64,000 nt of DNA, taken from NCBI GenBank assembly GCA_021229015.1, contig CM037781.1, positions 72,928,903 through 72,992,902 on the forward strand, in the 5' to 3' direction. The notes beneath the pieces were generated by a model, which did not search any database, was not told the origin of the DNA, and worked only from the letters and a program-made list of their open reading frames with translations. Position 1 is the stretch's first letter; the number at the start of each line of letters is the position of its first letter. The translations under genes and the position numbers were made by a program. Positions 43,641 through 53,966 of the stretch are shown one piece after another. Source of the stretch: Solen grandis. Taxonomy: Eukaryota; Mollusca; Bivalvia; Adapedonta; Solenidae.

Positions 43641-43715
43641 GGGCCTTAACTTTGCCAAAATTATTTTTAGAGTTACATGCCCTTTTTAAATGGGTTCCTT
43701 TTTGATAGTGAGCAA

Positions 43716-43785
43716 GTACACCCTGAACGAAAACCTTAACTGTCGGTGGGACGTTAAATACAACAAACAAACAAACAACGCTGAG
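43716..43785 (+). mobile_element. SINE 3' fragment
   Basis: ACTGTCGGTGGGACGTTAAA followed by (ACAAACAA)n is the 3' end of the second SINE family. Similar fragments occur at 45236-45292 and 56385-56445. Confidence 0.5.
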
Positions 43786-43859
43786 AATTAACAAAAAAAA
43801 TCACGTGGGCAATAACGTTAAAATGGTACTTGTGCTTTGCGCTCAGCACATAAGAGCAG

Positions 43860-44117
43860 GGGTGCACGGTGCCCGAGCGGTTACAGTCGTGGACTACAAA
43901 TCCCCCAGCCCCTCACCGCTGTGGGTTCGAATCCCGGTAGGGACTTCGAATTTTCATGTGAGGAAACCTTCCAGCTGGCTTGTGGTAGGTAGGTGGTTCT
44001 ACCCGGGTACCTCTGTGTACTCGGGGTCTTCCTCCACCTGTAATTAGCTGGACGTCGCTATATGATTGAAATACTATCGCAGCGACGGTAAACCCCAATA
44101 CAACAACAACAACAACG
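43860..44117 (+). mobile_element. tRNA-derived SINE with target duplication
   Basis: The copy starts GGTGCACGGTGCCCGAGCGG with GGTTACAGTCGTGG, has the B-box GGTTCGAATCCC, the standard body and a (CAA)n tail. It is flanked by TAAGAGCAG at 43851-43859 and 44118-44126. It closely resembles the copy at 15845. It sits in intron 3 of the receptor, antisense to it. Confidence 0.85.
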
Positions 44118-44487
44118 TAAGAGCAGATCCGGGAATGGTTGGTCCATTGACAGAGTGATGTGATTGTGTGTGGTACCGTGAAATGGCTAAATGTACGTAA
44201 TTAAAGAAAGAAGATGGTTCTTTTAAGAACCCGTTAAGTACAATTTTAGTACTTAACCTACAGTTTCAGCCAATGAAATACTGAACGGGACCCGTTAAGA
44301 GCTGCACTTAATCATTAAGAATTATTGGCGCTTTTATGGCTCCGCCCACCGGAGTGTGTAACTACTGCGCGCGAACGTGTTAAACTACTGCGTGCGAACG
44401 TGATAGTTACCGCGTTCGCATGCAGTAGTTATCGTGTGCGCCCGCGATATAAAAAATATCTTTCATGTCCCCTTTATGCCACCGTAA

Positions 44488-44785
44488 CAAACAAGAAAGT
44501 TTGTTTCTTGGGTTTAACGCTCCACCAATGTCTACTTGAGACAGATATAGTGCTGCCACACTGCAGTATCACGCCGTAGACATGTGACATGATACCACAC
44601 CCAGTCACATTATCCTGACACCGGGCCAACCAGTCCTGCAACTATTCTAATATGCTGAGCGCCAAGCAAGGGAGCTATAACAGTACCACTTTATACGACT
44701 TTGGTATGTCGCGGCCGGAGATCGCACCCACAACCTCCCGCTCACGAGGCGGATACTCTAATCACTCGGCCACCGGGGACGGTCA
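44488..44785 (-). mobile_element. tRNA-derived SINE, second family
   Basis: On the minus strand: head GGTGGCCGAGTGATTAGAGT and GTGGGTGCGATCTCCGGCCG, body GGTGTCAGGATAATGTGACT, end TTGGTGGAGCGTTAAACCCA followed by a (GTTT)-type tail. Confidence 0.75.
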
Positions 44786-44992
44786 AACAAGGAAGATCTT
44801 TAACTACACCTTCCATAAGCATCTCTATAAGTTATCGTTTCCGGCAAATTCAACTGTACTTGGTATTGTGTTGAAACTGTGCTGTCTTGTGTTAAAAACG
44901 CTTCGCTTGCCCCGCCCCTTATTCACATAATATGTTCTAACTATTACTTGTACATTGTTTACTATGATGCCTGTACTAGGAAATTAACATAC

Positions 44993-45160
44993 CACAAAGA
45001 GCTGTCCACACCTTTCCTTGCAGAAGTTTGTAAGGAAGAACTTCACAGTTCCAGGTAAGCGCAAGATGTACAGTACTAACCAAATATACACGAAGTTCAG
45101 TCCCTTCCCATGAAGCATTTGTCGAAGAGTCGGCGTTGCCCGGTCAAATCTGTGCTGAAA
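44993..45160 (-). CDS. GPR157: GPR157-like receptor, exon 3 (TM6)
   Basis: The frame reads FQHRFDRATPTLRQMLHGKG, then LNFVYIWLVLYILRLPGTVK and FFLTNFCKERCGQLFV, corresponding to the third cytoplasmic loop and TM6 of GPR157. The donor is GTATGT at 44992. The acceptor is either GAATACCAG (start 45160) or two codons later TTTCAG (start 45154); both keep phase 0, so the length differs by two residues. It agrees with the phase of exons 2 and 4. Confidence 0.75.
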
Positions 45161-45235
45161 CTGGTATTCCATATGGCTATTAAATTGTAGTGTCAATACA
45201 AACAACTTTCACATATTTAAAATCAAATTTCATTA

Positions 45236-45292
45236 TTCAAGACTGAAATACTGTCGGTGGAACTTAAAACCCAACAAAAAAACAAACATCGT
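45236..45292 (+). mobile_element. SINE 3' fragment in intron 2
   Basis: GACTGAAATACTGTCGGTGG with AACTTAAAACCCAAC and an ACAAAA-rich tail match the second SINE family's 3' end. Head and body are missing. Confidence 0.5.
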
Positions 45293-45658
45293 CAAGAATT
45301 ATATAGTACCTGTACTGTCATAAACAATTATTATTGCGTAACTGATCTACACACGTGTACATACAGACAGACAGACAGACACATATGTACATAAATACAC
45401 ATACATACAAACACCAGGGCGAGCAGATGCCGAGTTCCATTTTGTAGATTTTATACTAATTGTATATTGTAACTTAGTAGAATTTGTTATGAACACTCTC
45501 AACCAGTCACGTCGCTCTCATCGATACACAATGACAACTACTGGACACAAAACACGTGCAATGAAACGAAATATGGGGAACACGAAAAGATCGTTGTCAC
45601 GTGACATTCACGTGATAAAAGCACCTCTCTACATAAACAAACAAATATACATACATAC

Positions 45659-45852
45659 CATATGGTATTTCAGAAGGAGGTAAAAGGTCAAGGTCACCAG
45701 GTAACAGAGGAGCTCCCAACCCTTGCCGGCCAGAAACATCCACATCACCCTATTCTTCACTCCATCACTGACCCAGCACCATGGGCCTGTAGCCAACGCC
45801 TCGCTGTCATTGCCTAGGGCTCCCTGGGACCCCGAAATGACCATGATTATCA
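45659..45852 (-). CDS. GPR157: GPR157-like receptor, exon 2 (ECL2, TM5)
   Basis: The exon starts after the acceptor TTGGTTCCCAG with two bases that complete the split codon of exon 1, and ends at KYHM before GTATGT. It encodes the end of TM4, an extracellular loop 2 with PWCWVSDG, and TM5 (VMWMFLAGKGWELLCYLVTL). Vertebrate GPR157 has the same W-C-W loop and a WML..GK.WE segment. Cys156 is placed to form the conserved disulfide with Cys79 of exon 1. Confidence 0.8.
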
Positions 45853-46077
45853 CTGGGAACCAAGAAAGCGTGGTCAAGGTAATCGTGTCATCAGTCTATA
45901 CATGTGTTATTTATCTTCACTTTAAAAAAATATATTGTGTTAGTTGTTGTTGTTTTAATTTGAAATATATAATTTATGATTAACTATAAGTGATGAAAAG
46001 GTAACGATACATTATGCCACATCTAGATGTTGTTGTTATATAGATTGTTATGTTGTTTCTTGTTCTTATTGTTGTTT

Positions 46078-46769
46078 TACCTCACCTGAGCACAACGTAC
46101 TCATGGTGAGCTATTGTGATCGTCTTTTGTCCGGCGTCCGTGCGTGCGTCCGGCGTGAACAATTTTATTTAAACGGCAATTTTGAAGAAACTTTACAGGA
46201 ATTTTCCTTGGGTGAAGTTCTACCAAAGTTGTTCAAATGGTTCCGGTTCATTTTATATCTGGGTCACAGAAGCTAAAAATAGATTTTGAAAGTGAAATCT
46301 TTAAATAAAATCTTCTCCTCCGAAACCGCAAGGCATAGAGCTTAGATATTTGTTGTGTCTTGTGGATCTCTACGAAATTTGTTCAAATCATGACCCTTGG
46401 GTCAAAATTGGTCCCATCCAGGGGTCACTTGATTTTACATAGACTTGTATAGGAAAACCCTCAAAAGATCTTATCAAAAACAACAAGGAGTTTAGATTTT
46501 TACTTGTGGACCTCAACCAAGGCTGTTTAAACCATGGCCCTGGTGTCAAAATTGACCACACCCCAGGGTCACTTGATTTTACGGTATATATATTTATTAG
46601 AGCTATTGCCTTCAAAATGTCGATGGCAGGTACAGTTTTTGTGTGGAATTAAGATGATCTTGCTGTACTTCTGCATGGATTATGTTTCCAGTATGACTCA
46701 TAATACTATAATAATCAATGAAGGCAATGTTTCTCAGGTGAGCGATTCAGGGCCATCTTGGCCTACTTG
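46078..46769 (+). mobile_element. GCTCACC element L in intron 1 (core gamma)
   Basis: It starts CCTCACCTGAGCACAACGTA with hairpin partner CTCATGGTGAGC, then GTCCGTGCGTGCGTCCG. The core is as in element H. The end is TTTCTCAGGTGAGCGATTC, GGGCCATCTTGGCC, TACTTG. Confidence 0.85.
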
Positions 46770-47098
46770 TTTGTTGTTATCAGTCACGACTAGTACAAAT
46801 GTAGCAAGAGTAATGAATATGATAGTGTGCAACATTCAAGTGTAAGGTTTGTATATAAAATACACATACAGTCAATTCCGCAGTCAGTAAAGAGGGCGCC
46901 TAGCCCTCCTATATCGCGGATGTTTGCAGAGGGTAAAGTCAAACCTCCATAGAGGAGCGCATTTTCATTTTGCGATGACTTGCCTGGGTTAGTGATTAGT
47001 AGATGAGGTCTCTAATGTTTGTGTCAAACATAATTAAGATTGGAGATTGTTCAACTAATTCGTGGACCTTATCAGGCTTTTTTCTCGGATAATGGCCA

Positions 47099-47102
<4 letters not shown>

Positions 47103-47140
<38 letters not shown>
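47103..47140 (+). repeat. (TC)n microsatellite
   Basis: A pure TC run of about 19 units. Similar runs lie at 52729-52760, 62711-62733 and 63102-63132. Confidence 0.95.
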
Positions 47141-47143
<3 letters not shown>

Positions 47144-47236
47144 CAACCTTGAGATTTTCAACAACAACTAAAATATATATTGCCATGTATATATTTTCAA
47201 TCCATTACAACGAGCATCATTTTTGTCTACTTAGAC

Positions 47237-47678
47237 AGCAATCTCATTAAAATCATGTCCTTATTTGCATTCCTGTACTATCCGCGATTAGGATCTGACA
47301 ACATCGCATTAAAGGTCACGTCAGATTGACTTTTTAAGTATTTATATTTCATATTTATATGAATCAACAAGTGCTCGATTTTAAACCAATTCAATTTCTA
47401 ACTGACTTCGGTAAAACATTTGCCACAGGGTGAGAAAAATGTGTAGCTTAACCGGGACTCGAATTCGGGCCTTTTGCTTACAGAGCGAATGCTCTACCGA
47501 ATGAGCTACTAGGCCGCTTAGACATCTTTCTACTCTGTTGCGAGATTGATGCGGTTACTTCACCCTGATATGCCGAGCGATTCTGTAGCCGCCGATTTGA
47601 CTGGCTTATACAAAGGTCAATCCGAGACGACCCTCTAGATGCAGTTAGCATACTGAATCTGATTTTAATGAGATTGCT
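47237..47678. mobile_element. Inverted-repeat element containing a tRNA-like module
   Basis: AGCAATCTCATTAAAATCA at 47237-47255 is inverted at 47660-47678 (TGATTTTAATGAGATTGCT). On the minus strand the inside contains a tRNA-like module of about 71 nt (47447-47517) with an A-box-like TAGCTCATTCGGTAGAGCA, an anticodon-loop-like CTCTGTAAG and a B-box-like ATTCGAGTCCC. The T-stem and acceptor stem do not pair well, so it is not a working tRNA. A composite of tRNA-type promoter and inverted ends is unusual. Confidence 0.55.
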
Positions 47679-48008
47679 TAGCCAGTAATATGTCAATAAA
47701 TTTCTTGTTGCCACTGTCTTATTGCCCCATGAAGAAAGCAAAATGACTTTAACTAAGAAAGTGATGCTGGATATTTATGTATCGAGCATATTGCGAATGC
47801 TCGGAGAGACTGCGGACATGCTCAGCATACCCCGATGCGCATCAGTGACACGTCGATTGTCACCCTAGCATCGTGGGACATTCCGTCGACGCGTCAGAAA
47901 AATGGATGCCAAATGTTCGCCAGCTATATGACCATAATTTATAAGTCACTTCGTATCGATTCCAACAATGCCTATTTCTATCACCAGCAATAGCCAACCC
48001 ATCGCTAA

Positions 48009-48265
48009 GCATCGCGGTTGCTTAGTGGTGTTAGATCTTCCGCCTCAAAATCGGGAGATCGTGTGTTCGATCCCCGGTCGCGACATACTAACGTCGTTAA
48101 AATTTGTACTGGTATAGCTCAGCACATAAGGGTAGTTCCAGGATTGAATGGCATAGTGTCAAGATGCTATAACTTGGTGTAGACGTCGTGATATTGCAGT
48201 CTTATGTAGAAAAAGTCCCAAAAATGACTTCAATACTATCGATGGGATATCATTTCAAACGTGAC
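48009..48265 (+). mobile_element. tRNA-derived SINE, second family
   Basis: The head is GCGGTTGCTTAGTGGTGTTA and GATCGTGTGTTCGATCCCCG, followed by GTCGCGACATACTAA. The body includes AAGGGTAGTTCCAGGATTG and TCAATACTATCGATGGGAT. The 3' end is degenerate. Confidence 0.65.
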
Positions 48266-48315
48266 GGTAGTGTGACGATGCGTCGTCATGGGTATAAATA
48301 CAATCTCTGACAACT

Positions 48316-48395
48316 GCGTCGATTCTATGGCTCAGTGGTTAGAGCATTGGGCTATCACGCCGGCGGACCGGGTTCGATTCCGCGCCGGGCCGTGT
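48316..48395 (+). mobile_element. tRNA-like repeat head
   Basis: TCTATGGCTCAGTGGTTAGA with GCATTGGGCTATCACGCCGG and GGTTCGATTCC gives A- and B-box matches, but the T-stem and anticodon stem are poorly paired. It is read as a SINE head or tRNA pseudogene rather than a functional tRNA. Confidence 0.4.
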
Positions 48396-48689
48396 TTGTT
48401 TCAGTACAAATAAATAGTTGCCTATCCATGCCTCATTAATGACCATTAATAAAGTAATTGAAACCAAGCATTGCCTTTATTTTCAAAGGAGACGTAGTTC
48501 ATTTAAATAAGATAGAATATTGATTTAAAGACACCAAAACAGTCGGGAGACGTCATATGATGTCTAAAAAATCATATAAAAGCATCCAGATATAGCATGT
48601 ACAATATTTCAAATACAATAGTAATTCCTCTACAGCAAAAGAACGTAAACAAATTAAATGTGTTAACTAAAGTAAAAATCAAAGTTTGA

Positions 48690-49982
48690 GTTGGAACTCG
48701 TTATCTCCAATCTGCGTATATCGAAATTTCGGCTATGTCAAATTAATTGACTTGGTCCCGATTTTTCCCTTCTTTGTCTATATACATTAATTTCGTGTGT
48801 CTCAAAGTTTATTTATTTCAAATTACTGTTATCTCAAAGTGAAAATTTGGGCCCTCACCCTATAGAACAATGCATAATTGTTTGTTTATCTCAAATTCCG
48901 CCGACGCTAATCAGCCCGCCGATATTGTTCACACCTATCAGTCGACTGGTGACACTAGCTTGGCACGTGGCTATCTGTACGACAAACCGTGATGTTAGGC
49001 TTTCATTAATTACCGGATTATGTTTTGCCGAAATATTTGCATGGTAATTAGCTGGCCAAACACAAGCTGTTGTGCTTGGCAATCTTTGCTCAAAATATGC
49101 CAAATTTGCTTTAAATACCATCGTAGAATGAACCCGTGTCATAATTCACAATGCCTCTAGAACCTACTTGTCCATCTAAGAGCGCTGAGCAATCTGGCGA
49201 AGGACCCGGAATTTCTGGGGGGATAACCAGATCAGCATTTAGCTCTAATATAACCGAGCAATCCAGTGAAGGACTCAGGTTTAATCCTGGGGGATAACTG
49301 GATCGGTTAAGACTAAAAGAGGAGTGAAAAGAAAGTTGGAAACAAAATAATACGAAGTAAGATACGAAGCTATTATGGAAGTTGAACGAGGACAAACAAA
49401 CCTACACCCTGGACGGAGCCATGCAGGCCACCGATTACATCACGGGATTCTTAGAGACTTCCGAGAAATACGAGAAAGCTAGATCAGCAATTAGTGAAGT
49501 GAATCGTGCTCTGTTGGACATAAGTTTGAGAAAACTGTGTACAAAACAAACTGATATCACAAGGTTCTTTGAGGTGTGCGATAAAAATGATAGACAGTAA
49601 GAATGCAATTACATGTAATTTTCAGTGATATTTCGTTGTGCAAAGTGCTTTGAAAAATGTGCATGTTTATAAGTGCTCTTTATTTGTAGAATGCAGTTCG
49701 TATGTTTTCGCTCCATATTATTGTTGTAACCCTATTTGTTTATTTTGTTAACCGTTCTGTATTTATTGCAAGAAACGATTGAATAAATAAAGAAAAATTT
49801 TACTAATGGATTATTATTTATTAATATATTCCACAAAGAGATCTTCATAAGAGATCCACAGCATATTTATAGCACGATACAGGTAAGATTTCTATTTCAT
49901 AATCCAATAATACCGCATTTCGGATTAGTCAAATTTCGGATATCTTTTGGGTCCCATGAAATTGGAGATAACGAGTGTCGAT
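48690..49982 (+). mobile_element. pogo/Tigger-like element with transposase remnants
   Basis: Ends are TTGGAACTCGTTATCTCCAA (left) and ATTGGAGATAACGAGTGTCG (right), an imperfect inverted pair related to the ends of the element at 9346-10243. A frame from the ATG at 49151 starts MPLEPTCPSKSAEQSGEGPG and repeats E-Q-S-(G/S)-E-G, as in the other element. A frame at 49382-49600 has the look of a Tigger transposase C-terminus. The catalytic DDE region is absent, so it is an internal deletion derivative. It lies in intron 1 of the receptor. Confidence 0.65.
49382..49600 (+). pseudogene. Tigger/pogo transposase C-terminal remnant
   Basis: About 70 residues contain AMQATDYITGFLETSEKYEK and LRKLCTKQTDITRFFEVCD. 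The K-Q-T-x-I-T-x-F-F pattern near the C-terminus is typical of Tigger-family transposases. No DNA-binding or DDE domain remains in this copy. Confidence 0.5.
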
Positions 49983-50149
49983 TTCTTTGATAAAAGCGAT
50001 CAAATTATCAACAGAAACGGTGTTGAAAACCATTAAAATAATTTGTTCTGATAAGATTCAAATCTACACGGTCAATTAAAATATGTTTAATAGTACACGG
50101 TTCCAGACAAGGAATATCTATTCTGTACCCCCTAAATTTACATAAATAT

Positions 50150-50560
50150 CGGTTCATCAAACCTTAAAGTCTTAGAACCCGAATAGCCATCAATTCCATC
50201 AAAGCCATACATATAAAAAAAAGTAAAAAAGTTACTTTCTCCATTTGTCTACGGTGAAGTTAAGATTTTTTTCATGAAATTTGAAGAAGTATCACTTAAT
50301 GCATCTTTCTACTGTGAGTTGTTCTCATAAATCAAATTCATTTTTCATATTCACAGTAAATGTATATTTCCCATAGGCTTCAATGTTACCGGTACTTAAA
50401 TACAGATTATCTCCCCTAAATTAGTTGAAGAAAAAACTATTGGTGAAATATTTTCATTTTAGAATGTATTCAAAGTTTCATAGAAATAATGCCGTCCAGT
50501 GGCAAGAATTTGGCTATTAGGGTGCAAATACCTTAATGTTCATGAAAAGCAATGATTTTA
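50150..50560. repeat. Repeat shared in inverse with element J core
   Basis: GGCTATTAGGGTGCAAATACC and TACAGATTATCTCCCCTAAA are the complement of sequence at 41150-41280. It has no GCTCACC end here, suggesting an independent repeat that element J acquired, or a truncated copy. Confidence 0.45.
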
Positions 50561-50617
50561 CATTATGACGGACGGAAAATAGTCACTAACATAGATATAA
50601 TGGCAAAGTTAAGGTAC

Positions 50618-51008
50618 CTGGAAGTCCCCATCCAACCACGCTGAAGCAGAGAAAGTTGTTATGCGTGAAGTTATGGCGACCCGAAACTGTGGCCCAAATT
50701 TGAAAGGAGATGAAACCCGTCATCAAGAAGGAGGCAAGTGACGCAAACGTCGTCAGGTAAGCCTGAACAGTACACACATCCGCGCTACTACTCCCTGATA
50801 GTCTAGACAGGGCGGACACGAGGTACCCCACCGCTGCTATTGTGTCAGCCACTGTCAGGCAGCAGACGGTAAGTTTCCTCGTGAAATTCCGGATATCCGG
50901 CATATTCGCGTAGGTCACAAAAATACAGATGGCACCAAATATGGACCCTCCGCAGCTGATGCAGCATAATATCGCTTCCGTGGTGGACTGGACATCCGTA
51001 GAGTTCAT
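50618..51008 (-). CDS. GPR157: GPR157-like receptor, exon 1 (TM1-TM4)
   Basis: This is the first coding exon of a G-protein-coupled receptor. It starts MNSTDVQSTTEAIL (with an N-glycosylation site at Asn2) and carries TM1 (about residues 12-34), TM2 (45-68; KLTVCCLTVADTIAAVGYL), TM3 (79-108, beginning at the conserved Cys79) and most of TM4 (FSVVGWGLP). It ends at the donor CTTCCAG|GTACCT with one base of a split codon, which exon 2 completes. Joined with exons at 45659-45852, 44993-45160 and 38227-38406 it makes about 310 residues; human GPR157 has 335. GPR157 is a plasma-membrane or ciliary receptor that couples to Gq in vertebrate neural progenitors; a similar role here is inference. All seven TM segments are accounted for and no stop interrupts them. 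Confidence 0.82.
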
Positions 51009-51264
51009 GTCGCTAACTGCTGTTTTAAATTCTCCCCATACAGAGGTGTAGTGAAATGTCGATTGTATACGTGTATTAGTACGAAATCAGATAAGTTTAT
51101 CAAACTTTACAATACTGTATTTGTTATCTTTTGTGACACAAAACTCTTCCGGGTGCACTTGCAAATGATATTTAAATGCATTATGCAGACATATTGATGT
51201 GTTTTACCATGTAGTCATTTAGACTGATTTTGCAGGGAACTTACTGGATGTATGTGAGAATCCT

Positions 51265-51425
51265 GAGGGCGCCGTGGTTCAGTGGTGACGTACCCGACTA
51301 CAGATCCGAAGGTTGTGGGTTCGAACCCCGTTGGAGGTTTCATGACATTCACAGGCTGGTCCAACCCAGGAACCGTCGAGAGGGATAAGAATAAGTTGAA
51401 AGAACTTGTTTCTCAATCGACCTAA
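51265..51425 (+). mobile_element. tRNA-derived SINE, third type
   Basis: The head GGGCGCCGTGGTTCAGTGGT with GGTTGTGGGTTCGAACCCCG is followed by a short body (TCATGACATTCACAGGCTGG, CCGTCGAGAGGGATAAGAAT) and ends near AAAATAAAATAATG. The body differs from the other SINEs in the window. Confidence 0.55.
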
Positions 51426-51764
51426 AATAAAATAATGAAGTTAAAAATCCTCGTGTTTTCAGAGAATATATGTACCTTGGAAGTACATTAAAAACAAAGT
51501 CAATGAAACTAAATGTCAACAAAGATTACAATTCTACATATCAATGTAATAAATAAAACGCATATCAGAGGTACGTGCATCATCATGAATAAATGATTTT
51601 CATGGAGTTAATATTCTCTCAGATAAATACATCCGCGAAATCAACGCCCCACGAAATGATTAATCCCTATTCTTGGTAACACATATAACACACATATAAC
51701 ATATATACATGTACAGCACACGCACACACGATATATATGTGTGTGTGTGTGGTTGTGTGTGTGT

Positions 51765-52018
51765 GGCGGGGCCTCCGTGGCCGAGAGGGTAAAGTCGCTG
51801 ACTTTAACACTCAGTCAGCCCCTCTCAGCATGGGTTCAAATCCCGGCAGGGTCATTCGGATTTTCATGTGAGTAAGCCTTCCAGCTGGCTTGCGGTAGGT
51901 CGGTGGTTCTACCCGGATGCCTCCGTGCATTCGGGGTCTTCCTTCATCTGTTATTAGCTGGACGTCGCTACATGACTGAAATACTGTCGAAGCGACGGTA
52001 AACTAGAATAGTCAAGTC
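51765..52018 (+). mobile_element. tRNA-derived SINE
   Basis: The head is GGGGCCTCCGTGGCCGAGAG with GGTAAAGTCGCTGAC and GGGTTCAAATCCCGGCAGGG. The body matches the first SINE family and the end is AGAATAGTCAAGTC. It follows a (GT)n stretch at 51737-51765. It lies upstream of the receptor's first exon. Confidence 0.8.
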
Positions 52019-52372
52019 TTTCAGTATCATTTTGTAAATAAAATTCCTAAAATTTGTGTTATTATCAGTGATGTTGCATGAAGTCAATTTGAGTTTAACT
52101 CTGGCACTTTGTGCGTCCGGCTTCTAGCATTGTACCTGCGAAGTTGTTTAAGACATTTGTACAGACAATAAAGCATAGTCTCTAGAAATGTCCTTATATA
52201 GTCTAGCCGACTTAGAAGTCACCATAAATTGATTGAAACACTTGATTTGTTAAACAGATAAATCTATTTTGTTAATGGTACAATAGAAAGGTGTAGCATT
52301 GAAATAATTCGCTGATAACTTTAATTTTCAGAGTTTCTGATTCGCCTGAAGTTTAGGGTGACTTCTAGGTAT

Positions 52373-52466
52373 ATGCTAGGGTTCATCTGTGCAATTCTAA
52401 CAATAGCATTGACGGGAGCAATAGCGACCGGAGATGTTCCTTACTTCTGTAAAATAGCTAAGGATG
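52373..52466 (+). CDS. Candidate first exon of a secreted protein
   Basis: From the ATG at 52373 the frame encodes MLGFICAILTIALTGAIA, a good signal peptide, then TGDVPYFCKIAKD. A donor-like GATG|GTACGC follows at 52467. Without splicing the frame would end after 62 residues in a less protein-like sequence (stop at 52556-52558). No family can be named and no second exon was found in the window, so this may be a chance frame. Confidence 0.3.
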
Positions 52467-52726
52467 GTACGCTAACATACTTTGTGTCAAGTTTTATTCG
52501 GCTACAATATAAACACTTTAAAAAATCGTCGGGTGACTATTTTACTAAAGTGCTATAAAAATAGAAGGCGACTATCAGCGTGATTTGATAAAGTTTTGGT
52601 GTTCTATACAAATAAACACAGTGAACAAGATTGTTTAGAGCGTTTTCATTGGACAACAAATAAAGCTGGCCACTATATAAAATACAATGTAAATTTGTGT
52701 ATAGTGAATTGTCATTTTTTATGTAA

Positions 52727-52728
<2 letters not shown>

Positions 52729-52760
<32 letters not shown>
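52729..52760 (+). repeat. (TC)n microsatellite
   Basis: A pure TC run of about 16 units. Confidence 0.95.
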
Positions 52761-52763
<3 letters not shown>

Positions 52764-52811
52764 CACTGATTTGATTTCTCTTCTTTATAATTATGATATA
52801 TTTTATCTTTT

Positions 52812-53453
52812 TAGCCCACCTGAGCACAACGTGCTCGTGGTGATATTAGGATCACCCTGCGTCCGTCGTCGTGCATCGTCCGTCGTGCGGCGTCAACAAT
52901 TTGCCATAAACGACATCTCCTTCTGAAACCGCTGGACAGAATTTGATCAAACTTGGTAAGGTTGATCCTTGGATGAACCTTCACCAAAACTGCTAAAATA
53001 AACTTGAAATATGTAGAACTCTGGTTACCATAGCAACAGAAATAAATTATGTAAACTTTAAAAATCATCTCCATCAAAACTACTGGCCAGATTTTTTAGT
53101 ACAGATGGTCCTTGGGTAACCCTCTACTAAGATTGCTAAAATCATTCCGATCTGTAAAAAAAAAAACATGGCCACCAGGGGCGGGGCTAATTTGCCTTAT
53201 ATGTGTATAGTGACAACTTTAAACGACATCTCCTCTGAAACTGTTGGACAGAATTTGATTATCTTTGGCAAGGATGGTCCTTGAATGAACAATCACAAAA
53301 GTTGCTGAAATAAACTTTATCCATGTAGAACTCTTGTTGCAATGGCAATGGAAAGAAATGAATTATGAAAACTTCTCCATCAAAACTGCTGGCCAGATTT
53401 CATGGTGTTCCTTGGGTAACCGTATACGCAGGTGAGCGATCCAGGGCATCTTG
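52812..53453 (+). mobile_element. GCTCACC element M (core delta)
   Basis: It starts TTTTTAGCCCACCTGAGCAC with AACGTGCTCGTGGTGA, then CGTCCGTCGTCGTGCATCG. The core has CGACATCTCCT(T/C)CTGAAAC, ACTGGCCAGATTT and TTGCCTTATATGTGTATAG. It ends ACGCAGGTGAGCGATCCAGG, GCATCTTG and runs directly into (TTTA)n. Confidence 0.85.
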
Positions 53454-53454
53454 T

Positions 53455-53493
<39 letters not shown>

Positions 53494-53545
53494 TTTTATT
53501 TTATTTTATTTTTATTTTTATTTTTATTTTTTTATTATTATTATT
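53454..53545 (+). repeat. (TTTA)n / T-rich microsatellite
   Basis: About eleven TTTA units grade into TTTTA and TTTTTA. It starts exactly at the 3' end of element M, suggesting the terminal T-run seeded it. Confidence 0.9.
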
Positions 53546-53913
53546 TTTTGCTTCCTAAAATGAAAAAAGTTATATTTTAATAATTATTTATGCGTTGAAT
53601 AGTTACGGTACTAGCCATTAGTCTATGTTATGTAATGTAATACAATTTTTGAGGGACACACGCATGGTGAGACACTTAAGTGCTCAAGTTTTTAGCGGCG
53701 CGTTACTTTTGTGGAATTCCTGAGTCGAATTCAACCAACAATATTAAGCAATAAGTAAGTAGACTTGTTTTCTGAAAAATTAAAGTACATGACAAAGTTA
53801 ACGAAATTACATTAATGACTAAATATTTGGATACATTTAAAAGAGAAATAAGAAAAGTGAAAATCGCCCCTAAGTTTTTAAGTATTACATAGCGCTAAGT
53901 AAAGTTTGTAGAA

Positions 53914-53931
53914 TGTGTGTGTGTGTGTGTG

Positions 53932-53965
<34 letters not shown>
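53914..53965 (+). repeat. (TG)n microsatellite
   Basis: TG run of about 25 units with one interruption. Confidence 0.95.

Positions 53966-53966
<1 letters not shown>

Noticed and set aside
47447..47517. Functional tRNA-Thr(UGU) gene on the minus strand
   Set aside because: Acceptor and T-stems do not pair and the module sits inside an inverted-repeat element, so it is a tRNA-derived repeat.
48316..48395. Functional tRNA gene
   Set aside because: A- and B-box matches are present but anticodon and T-stems are mismatched.
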